Shown here: in pieces, positions 16,071 through 24,107 of the stretch
How the letters are laid out: each line of letters opens with the position of its first letter
Numbering within the stretch: the first letter of the stretch is position 1
Assembly (NCBI GenBank): GCA_021815805.1
Contig: JAKAZQ010000006.1
Location: 11,656-75,655, forward strand
Source of the DNA: Pseudomonadota bacterium
GTDB lineage: Bacteria > Pseudomonadota > Gammaproteobacteria > Burkholderiales > Burkholderiaceae_C
Length of the DNA stretch: 64,000 bases
Direction: 5' to 3'
Made by a program: the position numbers and the translations under genes
The notes under the pieces: generated by a model
The model's input: only the letters and a program-made list of their open reading frames with translations
The model's database searches: none
What the model was told of the DNA's origin: nothing

Positions 16071-17114
16071 TCAGTGCCCGCAGCAGGAGTGCGCGCCGGC
16101 CGTGATGCTCTCCGGCAGCGGCGGCGCAGCTTCGGCGGCCTGCGGCGCGCGCTGGCTGCAGCAGGAATGCGCAGCCGACGCGACGCTCTCCGCTTGCGAC
16201 GGCGCCGGCTCCGCGGCCTGCGGCGTGCGTTGGCCGCAGCAGCTCGAGGCCGCCGCGGGCGACGCGGCCTGCGCGAGCTGCGGTGCGTCGGCCGGCGCCG
16301 ACTCCACGCGGGCCATGGGGGCCGCGGCGCCGGCGCGACGCGCCGCGACCACCGCGGACAGCACCGACAGCGCGATCTCGGACGGCGTGTGCGCGCCGAT
16401 CGGCGTGCCGGCGGGCGCCACGATCGACGCCACGGCCTGCGCGTCGGCGCCCGACGCCAGCAGGCTCTCGCGCAGCACCGCGGCCTTGCGACTGCTGGCG
16501 ATGAACCACACGCCGCCGGCCTGCAGCGCCAGCGCGGCGCGCAGGCCCTGCAGGTCGCGCTGACCCTGCGTGGCGACGACGACGTAGGCGCCGGTGCCCA
16601 GTTCGCGCCGCAGCGCTTCAGCGTCGTCGGTGCGCAGGCACGCGACGCCCTGCGTGTCCTCGCCATGCAGGCCGGCGCCGGCCCAGACCACGCGCAGCCC
16701 GAGCTGCGGTGCCAGCGACACCAGGGATCGCGCCACCGGGGTGTTGCCGATCACCACCAGCAGCGGGTCGGCGAGCACCGGGTCGACGAACAGCTCCAGG
16801 GTTCCGCCCGAGTGGCAGGCCATGCCGAACTCGAGCACGTCGCCGAGGTCGCGCTCGCTGCCTTGCGCCGCCGGCGTGATGCGCACGCTGCGCGCGCGCC
16901 CGTCCTGCAGCGCCTGGCGCACCGTGCGCAGCACGGCCGGCTGCGCACAACCGCCGCCGATCCAGCCGTGGATGGTGCCGTCGGCCAGCACGAGGGCCTT
17001 GTCGCCCGGGCGCGCCGACGCCGGAGCCTGCACACGCAGCACGCTGACCAGCGCGAACGCGCGGCCCTGCTCGCGCAGGCGCGCGGCCTGGGTGATCCAA
17101 TCGAAGCTTTGCAT
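16071..17114 (-). CDS. XdhC/CoxF-like molybdoenzyme maturation factor with Cys-Cys repeat tail
   Basis: A 347-residue XdhC-family protein; members bind molybdenum cofactor and help sulfurate or insert it into xanthine-dehydrogenase-type enzymes. The XdhC domain (about residues 5-75, with the conserved GWIGGGCA) and the Rossmann-type XdhC_C domain (about 115-265) are complete. The tail is unusual: two 26-residue repeats beginning SCCGQ (291) and SCCSQ (317), then a final SCCGH (343-347), giving three Cys-Cys pairs in an Ala/Pro linker. In a CO dehydrogenase cluster the protein corresponds to CoxF or CoxI. The tail could carry copper or sulfur for the CuSMo centre, but this is inference. Confidence 0.87.
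   Translation of the reverse strand: MQSFDWITQAARLREQGRAFALVSVLRVQAPASARPGDKALVLADGTIHGWIGGGCAQPAVLRTVRQALQDGRARSVRITPAAQGSERDLGDVLEFGMACHSGGTLELFVDPVLADPLLVVIGNTPVARSLVSLAPQLGLRVVWAGAGLHGEDTQGVACLRTDDAEALRRELGTGAYVVVATQGQRDLQGLRAALALQAGGVWFIASSRKAAVLRESLLASGADAQAVASIVAPAGTPIGAHTPSEIALSVLSAVVAARRAGAAAPMARVESAPADAPQLAQAASPAAASSCCGQRTPQAAEPAPSQAESVASAAHSCCSQRAPQAAEAAPPLPESITAGAHSCCGH
16074..16244 (-). repeat. 78-bp coding repeat in the XdhC-like gene
   Basis: The DNA behind residues 291-342 consists of two diverged 78-bp units, each coding SCC-x(23), followed by a 15-base remnant of a third. Conservation of the Cys-Cys pair while the linker drifts suggests selection for the pair. Confidence 0.75.
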
Positions 17115-17285
17115 GGTCGTCTCCTGTCAGGGACCTTGAACCGGCCCGGCATGGCCGCGTGGCCAGCCCGGCAATGGGTGAGGCGGGACGCGCGCCGCGC
17201 CGCCGGCATGCGGCGGGCGGCCGGCGCGAGCCCCGGCGATGGATGGGAATGCGGCGGCGGACATCGGCGGCGGCCTTGCGCTTGC
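17115..17285. other. 171-base gap inside the cox cluster
   Basis: GC-rich sequence between coxE and the XdhC-like gene, with several GGCC-type inverted repeats (for example around 17205-17225). It is the longest gap in the otherwise tight minus-strand cluster and may hold a processing site or an internal promoter. No gene is seen. Confidence 0.4.
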
Positions 17286-18464
17286 TCAGTGCAGCAGCCG
17301 GCGCGCCGCCGCCAGGTCGGCGATCGACGCGAGCGGGATGAAGCGCTCGATGCAGCCGCGCGCGCCCTGCAGCGCCGCCGCCGCCGGCGCGACCCGCGTC
17401 GGGTGGAACCAGCTGATGCGCGCGCCGCGCCCGCGCAGCGCGCGCAGCGTGTCGCCGAGCAGTTCCGGGGCGTCGGTGTCGAATCCGTCCGAGAACACCC
17501 ATACGCGCGCGCCACGCACCAGCTGGTGACGCGCCGGGCCGCGCGCGAATTCGTGCACGCAGGCGGCGATGCGCGTGCCGGCGCCGAAACCCGCGGTGAC
17601 GGCGTTGACCTTCTCCTGCGTGGCCGCGCTGTCACGACGCAGCAGCGGGGTGATCTCGGCCAGGCGCACGTGGAACACGAACACGCGCGCGTCGCACTGC
17701 AGCGCGAAGGCACGCGCCACGCGCAGGAAGAACGCGCCGTGCGCCTCCATCGAGCGGCTGACATCGGCCAGGATGAACAGCCGCGGCGGCTCGACGCGAC
17801 GCCTGCGCCAGCCCGCCTGCAAGGGCTCGCCGCCCCAGGCCACGCTGCGCCGCAGCGTGGCGCGCAGATCGAGGCTGGCGGCCGCGGCCGCCGGCGCGCT
17901 GCGCCAGCGCCGCGTCGGCCGCGGGCGCAGGCGCTGCGCGATGTCGGCGGCCAGGCGCTGCAGCTGCGCGAGGTCCTGCGGCAGCCACATGCGGTGCTCG
18001 CGCGCGTCGAGCGCGTCGGTGCGACTGGCGCCCCCCTGCGCGCGCGGGCTGCCCGGCGACTGCTCGTCGCCCGGCAAGTCGTCGGCGCCGGCCTGCGACG
18101 CACTGGCGCCGGGGGCCTGCGACGGGTCGTGGGCGCGGTCCATGCGCTGGTGCAGCTCCTGCACGGCCTGCCGCAGGTCACGCGCACGCCGCGTCTGCTG
18201 GCTCACGCGCACGCTGCCGCGCACCCGCTGCGGCCACCAGAAGCGATCGAACACGTCGCGCCAGTTGCGCCAGTCGCGCTGGTCGCTGCAGGCGATGCTG
18301 CGCCAGGCGGCTTCCAGCGCCGCCGGCTCGCCGGGGCCGAGGCGCTGCGCGACCTGCATCATGCAGCGCTGCTCGGCGACGCCCACGCGAAACCCGTGAT
18401 CGCGCAGCAGCGCGGCGAATTCGCCAATGCGCTGCAGCGGGGAGATGGCCGGCGCGGCGTCCAT
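17286..18464 (-). CDS. coxE: CoxE-like VWA domain protein (CO dehydrogenase maturation)
   Basis: A 392-residue protein of the CoxE family. The C-terminal von Willebrand A domain begins near RLFILADVSRSM, whose DxSxS forms the metal-ion-dependent adhesion site. The N-terminal half is a charged helical region typical of CoxE. With the MoxR ATPase CoxD it is needed in Afipia (Oligotropha) carboxidovorans to build the CuSMoO2 site of CO dehydrogenase, in the cytosol or at the membrane. It lies 11 bases after coxD. There is no start ambiguity. Confidence 0.9.
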   Translation of the reverse strand: MDAAPAISPLQRIGEFAALLRDHGFRVGVAEQRCMMQVAQRLGPGEPAALEAAWRSIACSDQRDWRNWRDVFDRFWWPQRVRGSVRVSQQTRRARDLRQAVQELHQRMDRAHDPSQAPGASASQAGADDLPGDEQSPGSPRAQGGASRTDALDAREHRMWLPQDLAQLQRLAADIAQRLRPRPTRRWRSAPAAAAASLDLRATLRRSVAWGGEPLQAGWRRRRVEPPRLFILADVSRSMEAHGAFFLRVARAFALQCDARVFVFHVRLAEITPLLRRDSAATQEKVNAVTAGFGAGTRIAACVHEFARGPARHQLVRGARVWVFSDGFDTDAPELLGDTLRALRGRGARISWFHPTRVAPAAAALQGARGCIERFIPLASIADLAAARRLLH

Positions 18465-18475
18465 GATCGGCTCGC

Positions 18476-19420
18476 TCAGGCGCCGTGGCCCTCGCGCATG
18501 GCCTGCGCGACCCCGGCGTCGCTGCGCTGCTCGAGCAACTGCAGCACGCGGTCGCCCTGCACGGCGAAGCGATCCTCCTGGGTTTTCAGCAGGCAGCCGA
18601 GGGTCGCCAGCAGCACCTCGACCTGCTCGGGCAGGCTGCGCTGGCCGAGGCCGTGCAGCGCGCGGATCCAGTCGAGGGTCTCCGCCACCCCGGGGGTCTT
18701 CGCCAGGTCCTGGCGGCGCAGCGCGTGCACGAAGGCCACCGCCTGCTCGACCAGGCGCGACTCGGCCTGCGGCAGCGACAGGCGCACGATGGCGGTTTCG
18801 CGCGCCAGGTCGGGATAGTCCAGATAGTGATACAGGCAGCGCCTGCGCAGGGCATCGGACAGCTCGCGCGTGCCGTTGCTGGTCAGGATCACCTGCGGGA
18901 TGGTGCTGGCGCGCAGGGTGCCGATTTCCGGCACCGTGATCTGGTACTCGGCGAGCACCTCCAGCAGGAACGCCTCGAAGGCTTCGTCGGCGCGGTCGAT
19001 CTCGTCGATCAGCAGCACGCACGCACGCGGCGTGCTGATGGCGCGCAGCAGCGGACGCTCGAGCAGGTAGTCGCGCCCGAACAGATCCTGCTCGCGCAGC
19101 GCCTGGCCCGCCGATTCGTGCAGCCGGATGGCCATCAGCTGGCGGCCGTAGTTCCATTCGTAGGCAGCCTGGGACAGATCCAGGCCCTCGAAGCACTGCA
19201 GCCGCACCAGCTCGGCGCCATGCACGCGCGCCAGCGCCGCCGCCAGCGCCGTCTTGCCGACGCCGGCGTCGCCCTCGAGCAGCAGCGGGCGCTGCAGCTC
19301 GCGCGCCAGCCAGCACGCCGTGGCCAGCGCCTCGTCGGCGACGTAACCCGCTTCGTGCAGCGCCTGGCGCAGCGCCCGCGGCGCGGCCATGGCCACGGCG
19401 GCCGGCGCCTCGGCATTCAT
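18476..19420 (-). CDS. coxD: CoxD-like MoxR-family AAA+ ATPase
   Basis: A 314-residue MoxR-type ATPase. Walker A is GDAGVGKTA (about 50-58), Walker B LLIDEIDRAD (about 136-145), and a sensor ILTSNGTREL follows. CoxD acts with CoxE as a chaperone that sulfurates the Mo site and prepares it for copper in CO dehydrogenase. The start ATG overlaps the coxG stop (ATGA), showing operon structure. Length matches the family. Confidence 0.92.
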   Translation of the reverse strand: MNAEAPAAVAMAAPRALRQALHEAGYVADEALATACWLARELQRPLLLEGDAGVGKTALAAALARVHGAELVRLQCFEGLDLSQAAYEWNYGRQLMAIRLHESAGQALREQDLFGRDYLLERPLLRAISTPRACVLLIDEIDRADEAFEAFLLEVLAEYQITVPEIGTLRASTIPQVILTSNGTRELSDALRRRCLYHYLDYPDLARETAIVRLSLPQAESRLVEQAVAFVHALRRQDLAKTPGVAETLDWIRALHGLGQRSLPEQVEVLLATLGCLLKTQEDRFAVQGDRVLQLLEQRSDAGVAQAMREGHGA

Positions 19421-20055
19421 GACGCGCGCCTGCTGAACAGGCTGCCGAACCAGCCCTTGATCAGCGCCCACAGCAAGGCCAGGCCGTTGATCTCGCGCGG
19501 GGCCTGGCGCGGCAGCGCGGCGGCGGGCGGCGCTGCCGGCTCGCCGGCGGCGGCCTGCGCGGCCGCGTCCGCCGCCGGCGCGGCGGTCTGCGCCGCCAGA
19601 TGGCCGGCCGCGGCGCGGAAGTTGTCGACGAACTGCCCGAGCATCATTTCGGAAACCTGGGTCATCATGCGCCCGCCGAACTGCGCGAACTTGCCGTTGA
19701 CGACGACCGTCGCCTGGCCGTGCAGCACGGAGCTGGCGGCGCCGTCGGCGGCCGGCTCGATGACCGCCGTCAGGTCCATCGACGCCGACGATCCGCTCTT
19801 GTCCGCGCCCTTGCCGCGCAGCACCATGCGACGCGCCGCGGGATCGCACTCGAGGACATCGACGGTGCCGCCGAACTGTGCCAGCGCGGGGCCGACCTTG
19901 ACCTTCACCGCGCCCTTGTAGGAGGACTCGCCGGTCTGCTCGGTGATGGCCGCGCCGGGCATGCAGTGCGCGACCTCGCGCACGTTGCTCAGGAGGGTCC
20001 ACGCGGCGCCGGCGTCGACGTCCAGCGGGTAGGTCTTTTCGAGTTTGACTTCCAT
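19417..20055 (-). CDS. coxG: CoxG-like protein (CO dehydrogenase subunit G / SRPBCC fold)
   Basis: A 212-residue protein. Residues 1-150 form the CoxG domain, a START/SRPBCC-like fold, with WTLLSNVREVAHCMPGA near the start and GQATVVVNGKFAQFGGRMM near the end. An Ala/Pro-rich linker leads to a short hydrophobic C-terminal helix (about 192-206). CoxG has been proposed to anchor CO dehydrogenase at the membrane and to handle quinones. The C-terminal helix fits membrane attachment. It follows coxL by 58 bases. Confidence 0.9.
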   Translation of the reverse strand: MEVKLEKTYPLDVDAGAAWTLLSNVREVAHCMPGAAITEQTGESSYKGAVKVKVGPALAQFGGTVDVLECDPAARRMVLRGKGADKSGSSASMDLTAVIEPAADGAASSVLHGQATVVVNGKFAQFGGRMMTQVSEMMLGQFVDNFRAAAGHLAAQTAAPAADAAAQAAAGEPAAPPAAALPRQAPREINGLALLWALIKGWFGSLFSRRAS

Positions 20056-20113
20056 GGTGTGGATTCGAGGTTGCGGAAAAGGCGGGGCCGGCGCGCGACC
20101 GGCCCCACCGGCC

Positions 20114-22525
20114 TCACAGGGCCACGCCGTGCTTGCGCAGTTCCTTCCAGACGCGGAAGGCGTTGTGCGGCATGTCCATGTGGGTGACGCCCAGGTGGGC
20201 GAAGGCGTCGACCACCGCCGACGTGAAGGTCGGGATCGAACCGACGTGCGGCGACTCGGCCACGCCCTTGGCGCCCAGCGGGTGATGCGGCGACGGCGTG
20301 ACCGTGTAGTCGGTCTCCCACTTCGGCGCCTCCACCGCGGTCGGCAGGAAGTAGTCCATCAGCGTGTTGCCGAGCAGGTTGCCCTGCGCGTCGAACGGCA
20401 TCTGCTGGCCCATCGCCACCGCGAAGCCCTCGGTCAGGCCGCCGTGGATCTGGCCCTCGATGATCATCGGGTTGATGCGCGTGCCGCAGTCGTCCAGCGC
20501 GTAGAAGCGACGCACCTTGGTCTCGCCGGTGGCACGGTCGATGTCGACCACGCACAGGTAGATGCCGAACGGATACGTGAAATTCGGCGGGTCGTAGTAG
20601 TGCACGGCCTCCAGGCCCGGCTCCAGGCCGGCCGGCGGCTGATGGTAGGCGGCCCACGCGATGTCGCTCATGGTCTTGAAGCGCTGGTCGTCGCCCTTGA
20701 CCTTGAAGCGATCGATTTCCCAGTCCAGGTCCTGCTCGTTGACCTCGAGCAGGTGCGCGGCGATCTTGCGCGCCTTGGCGTGGATCTTGCGCGCGGCCAG
20801 CGCGATGGCCGCGCCGGCGACCGGCGTGGATCGGCTGCCGTAGGTACCCAGGCCGTAAGGCGCGGTCGAGGTGTCGCCCTCCTCCACCTGGATGACCTCG
20901 CTGGGGATTCCCAGTTCGGTGGCGATGATCTGCGCGTAGGTCGTCTGGTGCCCCTGGCCCTGCGTGATCGTGCCCATGCGTGCGATCGCGCTGCCGGTCG
21001 GGTGCACGCGGATCTCGCAGGAATCGAACATGCCCACGCCCAGGATGTCGCACATCTTGCTCGGCCCGGCGCCGACGATCTCGGTGAAGGTGACCAGCCC
21101 GATGCCCATCAGCGTCGGGCTGTTCGGGTCGGCGCGCTTTGCCGCCTGCTCGGCGCGCAGCTGCTTGTACCCGACGGTATCCAGGGCCTTTTGCAGCGCG
21201 GTGTGGTAGTCCCCGGAGTCGTACTCGAAGCCGAACGGGCTGTGGTACGGGAACTGCTCCTTGCGGATGAAGTTCTTCGCCCGGATCTCGGCCTTGTCCA
21301 TGCCCAGTTTCTGCGCCAGCACGTCGACCATGCGCTCGATCAGGTAGACCGCCTCGGTCACGCGGAAGGAGCAGCGGTAGGCCACGCCGCCCGGCGCCTT
21401 GTTCGTGTACACGCCCTTCACGCTGGCGTGCGCGGCCGGGATGTCGTAGGAGCCCGAGCAGATGTGGAACAGGCCGGCCGGGAACTTGGTGGGGTCGGCG
21501 CAGGCGTCGAAGGCGCCGTGGTCGGCGACCACGTTGACGCGCAGCCCGGTGATGCGCCCGTCGGCCGTCGCCGCGAGTTCGCCGTCCATGTGGTAGTCGC
21601 GGGCGAACGCCGTGCTGGAGATGTTCTCGATGCGGTCCTCGATCCACTTCACCGGACGGCCGAGCACGATCGACGCGACGATGGCGCAGACGTAGCCGGG
21701 ATAGATGCCGACCTTGTTGCCGAAGCCGCCGCCGATGTCCGGGCTGACGATGCGCACCTTGGACTCCGGGATGCCCGACAGCATGGACACCACGGTGCGC
21801 ACCACGTGCGGCGCCTGCGAGGTGATCCAGGTGGTGAGGTCGCCGCGCACCGGGTCGAAGCTGGCCACGCAACCGCAGGTCTCCAGCGGGCACGGGTGCA
21901 CGCGCGGGTAGTACATGTGCTGCGACACCGTGACCTCGGCCCCGGCGAACGCGGCGTCGGCCGCGCTCTTGTCGCCGGCCTCCCACGTGAAGATGTGGTT
22001 GGGGTGCTCGCGCGGCCCGTGCGCGCCCTCGGTCTTGCCGGCCAGGTCCTCGCGCAGCACCGGCGCGTCCGGCTGCAGCGCCGCGTAGGGGTCGATGACC
22101 ACCGGCAGTTCGTCGTACTCGACCTCCACCGCTTCCACCGCGTCGGCCGCGATGTAGCGGTCGTCGGCGACCACGATGGCCACTTCCTGCATCTGGAAGT
22201 GCACCTTCTCGTCGGCCAGCACGGCGGCCACGTCACCCGCCAGCGTGGGCATCCAGTGCAGCTTCAGCGGCTTGAGGTCCTCGGCGGTGAGCACCGCATG
22301 CACGCCGGGGATCGCCAGCGCAGCCTCCTTGTTGATGCGCTTGATGCGGCCATGCGCGATCGGCGACCGCACGATGTCCATATGAAGCATCGACGGCAAC
22401 TTGATGTCGTCGACGTAGTTGCCCTTGCCCTGGATGAAGCGGGCGTCTTCCTTGCGCAGGCGCGAGGCGCCCATGCCGGCCAGCGCGAGTTCGCGCGCTT
22501 CGGCGCTCTGGGACGGTGCGTTCAT
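20114..22525 (-). CDS. coxL: aerobic CO dehydrogenase large subunit CoxL, form I
   Basis: An 803-residue molybdopterin subunit. The active-site loop reads AYRCSFR at residues 382-388, the form I signature, with Cys385 as the sulfur ligand bridging to copper. Form II enzymes have a different loop and often do not oxidise CO physiologically. The GGGFGNK motif (265-271) and other cofactor segments are present. The subunit oxidises CO to CO2 and passes electrons through CoxS and CoxM to the quinone pool. It lies 27 bases after coxS. This residue signature is the strongest evidence for true CO oxidation in the window. Confidence 0.97.
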   Translation of the reverse strand: MNAPSQSAEARELALAGMGASRLRKEDARFIQGKGNYVDDIKLPSMLHMDIVRSPIAHGRIKRINKEAALAIPGVHAVLTAEDLKPLKLHWMPTLAGDVAAVLADEKVHFQMQEVAIVVADDRYIAADAVEAVEVEYDELPVVIDPYAALQPDAPVLREDLAGKTEGAHGPREHPNHIFTWEAGDKSAADAAFAGAEVTVSQHMYYPRVHPCPLETCGCVASFDPVRGDLTTWITSQAPHVVRTVVSMLSGIPESKVRIVSPDIGGGFGNKVGIYPGYVCAIVASIVLGRPVKWIEDRIENISSTAFARDYHMDGELAATADGRITGLRVNVVADHGAFDACADPTKFPAGLFHICSGSYDIPAAHASVKGVYTNKAPGGVAYRCSFRVTEAVYLIERMVDVLAQKLGMDKAEIRAKNFIRKEQFPYHSPFGFEYDSGDYHTALQKALDTVGYKQLRAEQAAKRADPNSPTLMGIGLVTFTEIVGAGPSKMCDILGVGMFDSCEIRVHPTGSAIARMGTITQGQGHQTTYAQIIATELGIPSEVIQVEEGDTSTAPYGLGTYGSRSTPVAGAAIALAARKIHAKARKIAAHLLEVNEQDLDWEIDRFKVKGDDQRFKTMSDIAWAAYHQPPAGLEPGLEAVHYYDPPNFTYPFGIYLCVVDIDRATGETKVRRFYALDDCGTRINPMIIEGQIHGGLTEGFAVAMGQQMPFDAQGNLLGNTLMDYFLPTAVEAPKWETDYTVTPSPHHPLGAKGVAESPHVGSIPTFTSAVVDAFAHLGVTHMDMPHNAFRVWKELRKHGVAL

Positions 22526-22552
22526 GTGTGTTGTCTCCGTCGTTGGGGTGCC

Positions 22553-23044
22553 TCAGGCGGCCTGCTCGGCAGGCTGCTGCAGCTTGGCCGCGGCATACTG
22601 CACGGCCTTCACGATGTTCTGGTAGCCCGTGCAGCGGCAGAGGTTTCCGCTCATGCCGGCGCGGATCTCCTCCTCCGTCGGATTCGGGTTCTCCTGCAGG
22701 AAACGATAGGCGCGCATCAGCATGCCGGGGGTGCAGAAGCCGCACTGCAGGCCGTGCTCCTTGTAGAAGCCCTCCTGCACGGCATGCAGCACGCCCTTTT
22801 GCGCAAGGCCTTCGACCGTGACGACCTCGGCGCCGTCGCACTGCACGGCCAGGTGCGTGCAGGCCTTCACCGAGCGACCGTCGATGTCGACCGTGCAGGC
22901 ACCGCAGTGGCTGGTCTCGCAGCCGATGTGGGCGCCCGTCAGCTGCAGCTGCTCACGCAGGAAATGCACCAGCAGGGTGCGCGGCTCGACGGCCGCTTCC
23001 ACGGTCTGGCCGTTGACTTTCATCGAGACGAGTTTCTTGGACAT
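22553..23044 (-). CDS. coxS: CO dehydrogenase small subunit CoxS ([2Fe-2S] protein)
   Basis: A 163-residue iron-sulfur subunit with both clusters. C42, C47, C50 and C62 form the plant-ferredoxin-type site, and C101, C104, C136 and C138 the second, four-helix-bundle site. It relays electrons from CoxL to the FAD subunit. The start used here has an AGGAG site 7 bases upstream. A longer form starting at 23065 overlaps the coxM stop (ATGA) and would add seven residues. Confidence 0.95.
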   Translation of the reverse strand: MSKKLVSMKVNGQTVEAAVEPRTLLVHFLREQLQLTGAHIGCETSHCGACTVDIDGRSVKACTHLAVQCDGAEVVTVEGLAQKGVLHAVQEGFYKEHGLQCGFCTPGMLMRAYRFLQENPNPTEEEIRAGMSGNLCRCTGYQNIVKAVQYAAAKLQQPAEQAA

Positions 23045-23061
23045 CGGGGGCTCCTGCTGCT

Positions 23062-23925
23062 TCATTGACCACGCGCCCAGGCCTTGCTGAGCGCGCGCTT
23101 GACCATCTGGGCGGCCATGGCCGTCTTGTACTCGACATCTCCACGCAGATCCTCGGCCGGCTCGCAGATCGCCGCGGCGGCCTCGGCTGCCGCGTTCAAG
23201 GCCTGCGCGTCGAGCGCACGGCCGAGCAGCAACTGTTCGGCCTGCGTCGCGCGCAGCGCCATGGGCGCGACGTTGGTCAACGCGATGCGCACGTGCTCGA
23301 TGCGCTCGCCGCTGCGCCGCAGCACGACGGCGCAACCGGCGGTGGCCCAGTCGCCGGTCTTGCGCTTGAGTTTTTCGTAGGCCCAGCCGGTTCCCGGCTT
23401 GAACGCCGGCACGTGGATCTCGCACAGCACCTCGTCTTCCTGCAGCAGGGTCATGTAGGTGCCGAGAAAGAAACCGTCCGCCGCCACGGTGCGCCGGCCG
23501 CCCGGGCCCTGCAGCACGAAACTGGCGTCGAGCGCGATGGCCAGCGCCGGGTGGTCGTTGCCCGGATCGCCGTGCGCGATGTCGCCGCCGATGGTGCCGC
23601 GATTGCGCACCTGCGGGTCGGCGATCAGCGCCGCCGCCTCGGGCAGCAACGGCACCCGCTTGCGCAGCACCGGCGACGCGATGAGATCGTTTTCCACGGT
23701 CATCGCGCCGATCACCACGGTGTCGCCCTGCTCGCGGATGCCGCGCAGGGCATCGATGCGGTTGAGGTCGATGAGCGCCCCCGGTTGCGCAAAGCGCAGC
23801 TTCATCATGGGCAGCAGGCTGTGGCCGCCCGCGAGCAGCTTGGCGTCGCCGCCGAGACTGCTGAGCAAGGCGATCGCCTCGTCCACGGAGCGCGGAGCGT
23901 GGTACTCGAAACGCGGTGGAATCAT
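23062..23925 (-). CDS. coxM: CO dehydrogenase medium subunit CoxM (FAD)
   Basis: A 287-residue FAD-binding subunit. [13 protein letters not shown] (about 32-44) and [14 protein letters not shown] (about 111-124) are the two flavin-binding motifs of the xanthine dehydrogenase medium-chain family. It is first of the coxMSL structural genes, and its promoter region lies toward rcoM. The start is preceded by a weak GGAGAC site. Confidence 0.95.
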   Translation of the reverse strand: MIPPRFEYHAPRSVDEAIALLSSLGGDAKLLAGGHSLLPMMKLRFAQPGALIDLNRIDALRGIREQGDTVVIGAMTVENDLIASPVLRKRVPLLPEAAALIADPQVRNRGTIGGDIAHGDPGNDHPALAIALDASFVLQGPGGRRTVAADGFFLGTYMTLLQEDEVLCEIHVPAFKPGTGWAYEKLKRKTGDWATAGCAVVLRRSGERIEHVRIALTNVAPMALRATQAEQLLLGRALDAQALNAAAEAAAAICEPAEDLRGDVEYKTAMAAQMVKRALSKAWARGQ

Positions 23926-23938
23926 GGATGTCTCCGAA

Positions 23939-23957
23939 TTTGTCTAGGACAGACAAA
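23939..23957. promoter_or_regulatory. palindrome TTTGTCT-N5-AGACAAA before coxM
   Basis: A perfect inverted repeat with 7-bp arms, 13 bases upstream of the coxM start codon and at the likely transcription start. It could be an operator for a second regulator or a 5' leader hairpin hiding the ribosome site. Confidence 0.55.
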
Positions 23958-23985
23958 CTATACGGAGTCGTCACGCTTTTTGCAC
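23957..23985 (-). promoter_or_regulatory. candidate coxM promoter
   Basis: Read on the minus strand, TATAGT (23957-23962) is a good -10. A poor -35 (GTGCAA, 23980-23985) lies 17 bases upstream. A weak -35 with activator-type repeats further upstream fits a CO-induced, RcoM-dependent promoter. It was assigned by eye. Confidence 0.45.
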
Positions 23986-24011
23986 TTTATCAATACGTTT
24001 GCGCGTTTTCT

Positions 24012-24042
24012 CACCAAATGCTCGAAATCCTGCACCAAATGC
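24012..24042 (-). promoter_or_regulatory. direct repeats, probable RcoM binding sites
   Basis: GCATTTGGTG (minus strand) occurs twice, at 24033-24042 and 24012-24021, exactly 21 bp apart, which puts both on one helix face. A degenerate third copy in register may lie at 23991-24000, next to the -35. LytTR-domain regulators bind short direct repeats about two helical turns apart, and the gene for the LytTR protein RcoM is adjacent. Confidence 0.6.
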
Positions 24043-24107
24043 ACATCCCTGGGCACAAGACGCCCCCATCCCGGGGGAAGCTCCCGCCGGCGTCTACGGG
24101 AAAGTCC

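Noticed and set aside
20045-23068. 1007-codon open frame antisense to coxL and coxS
   Set aside because: It is a shadow of the coxL codon pattern; no domain or ribosome site supports it.
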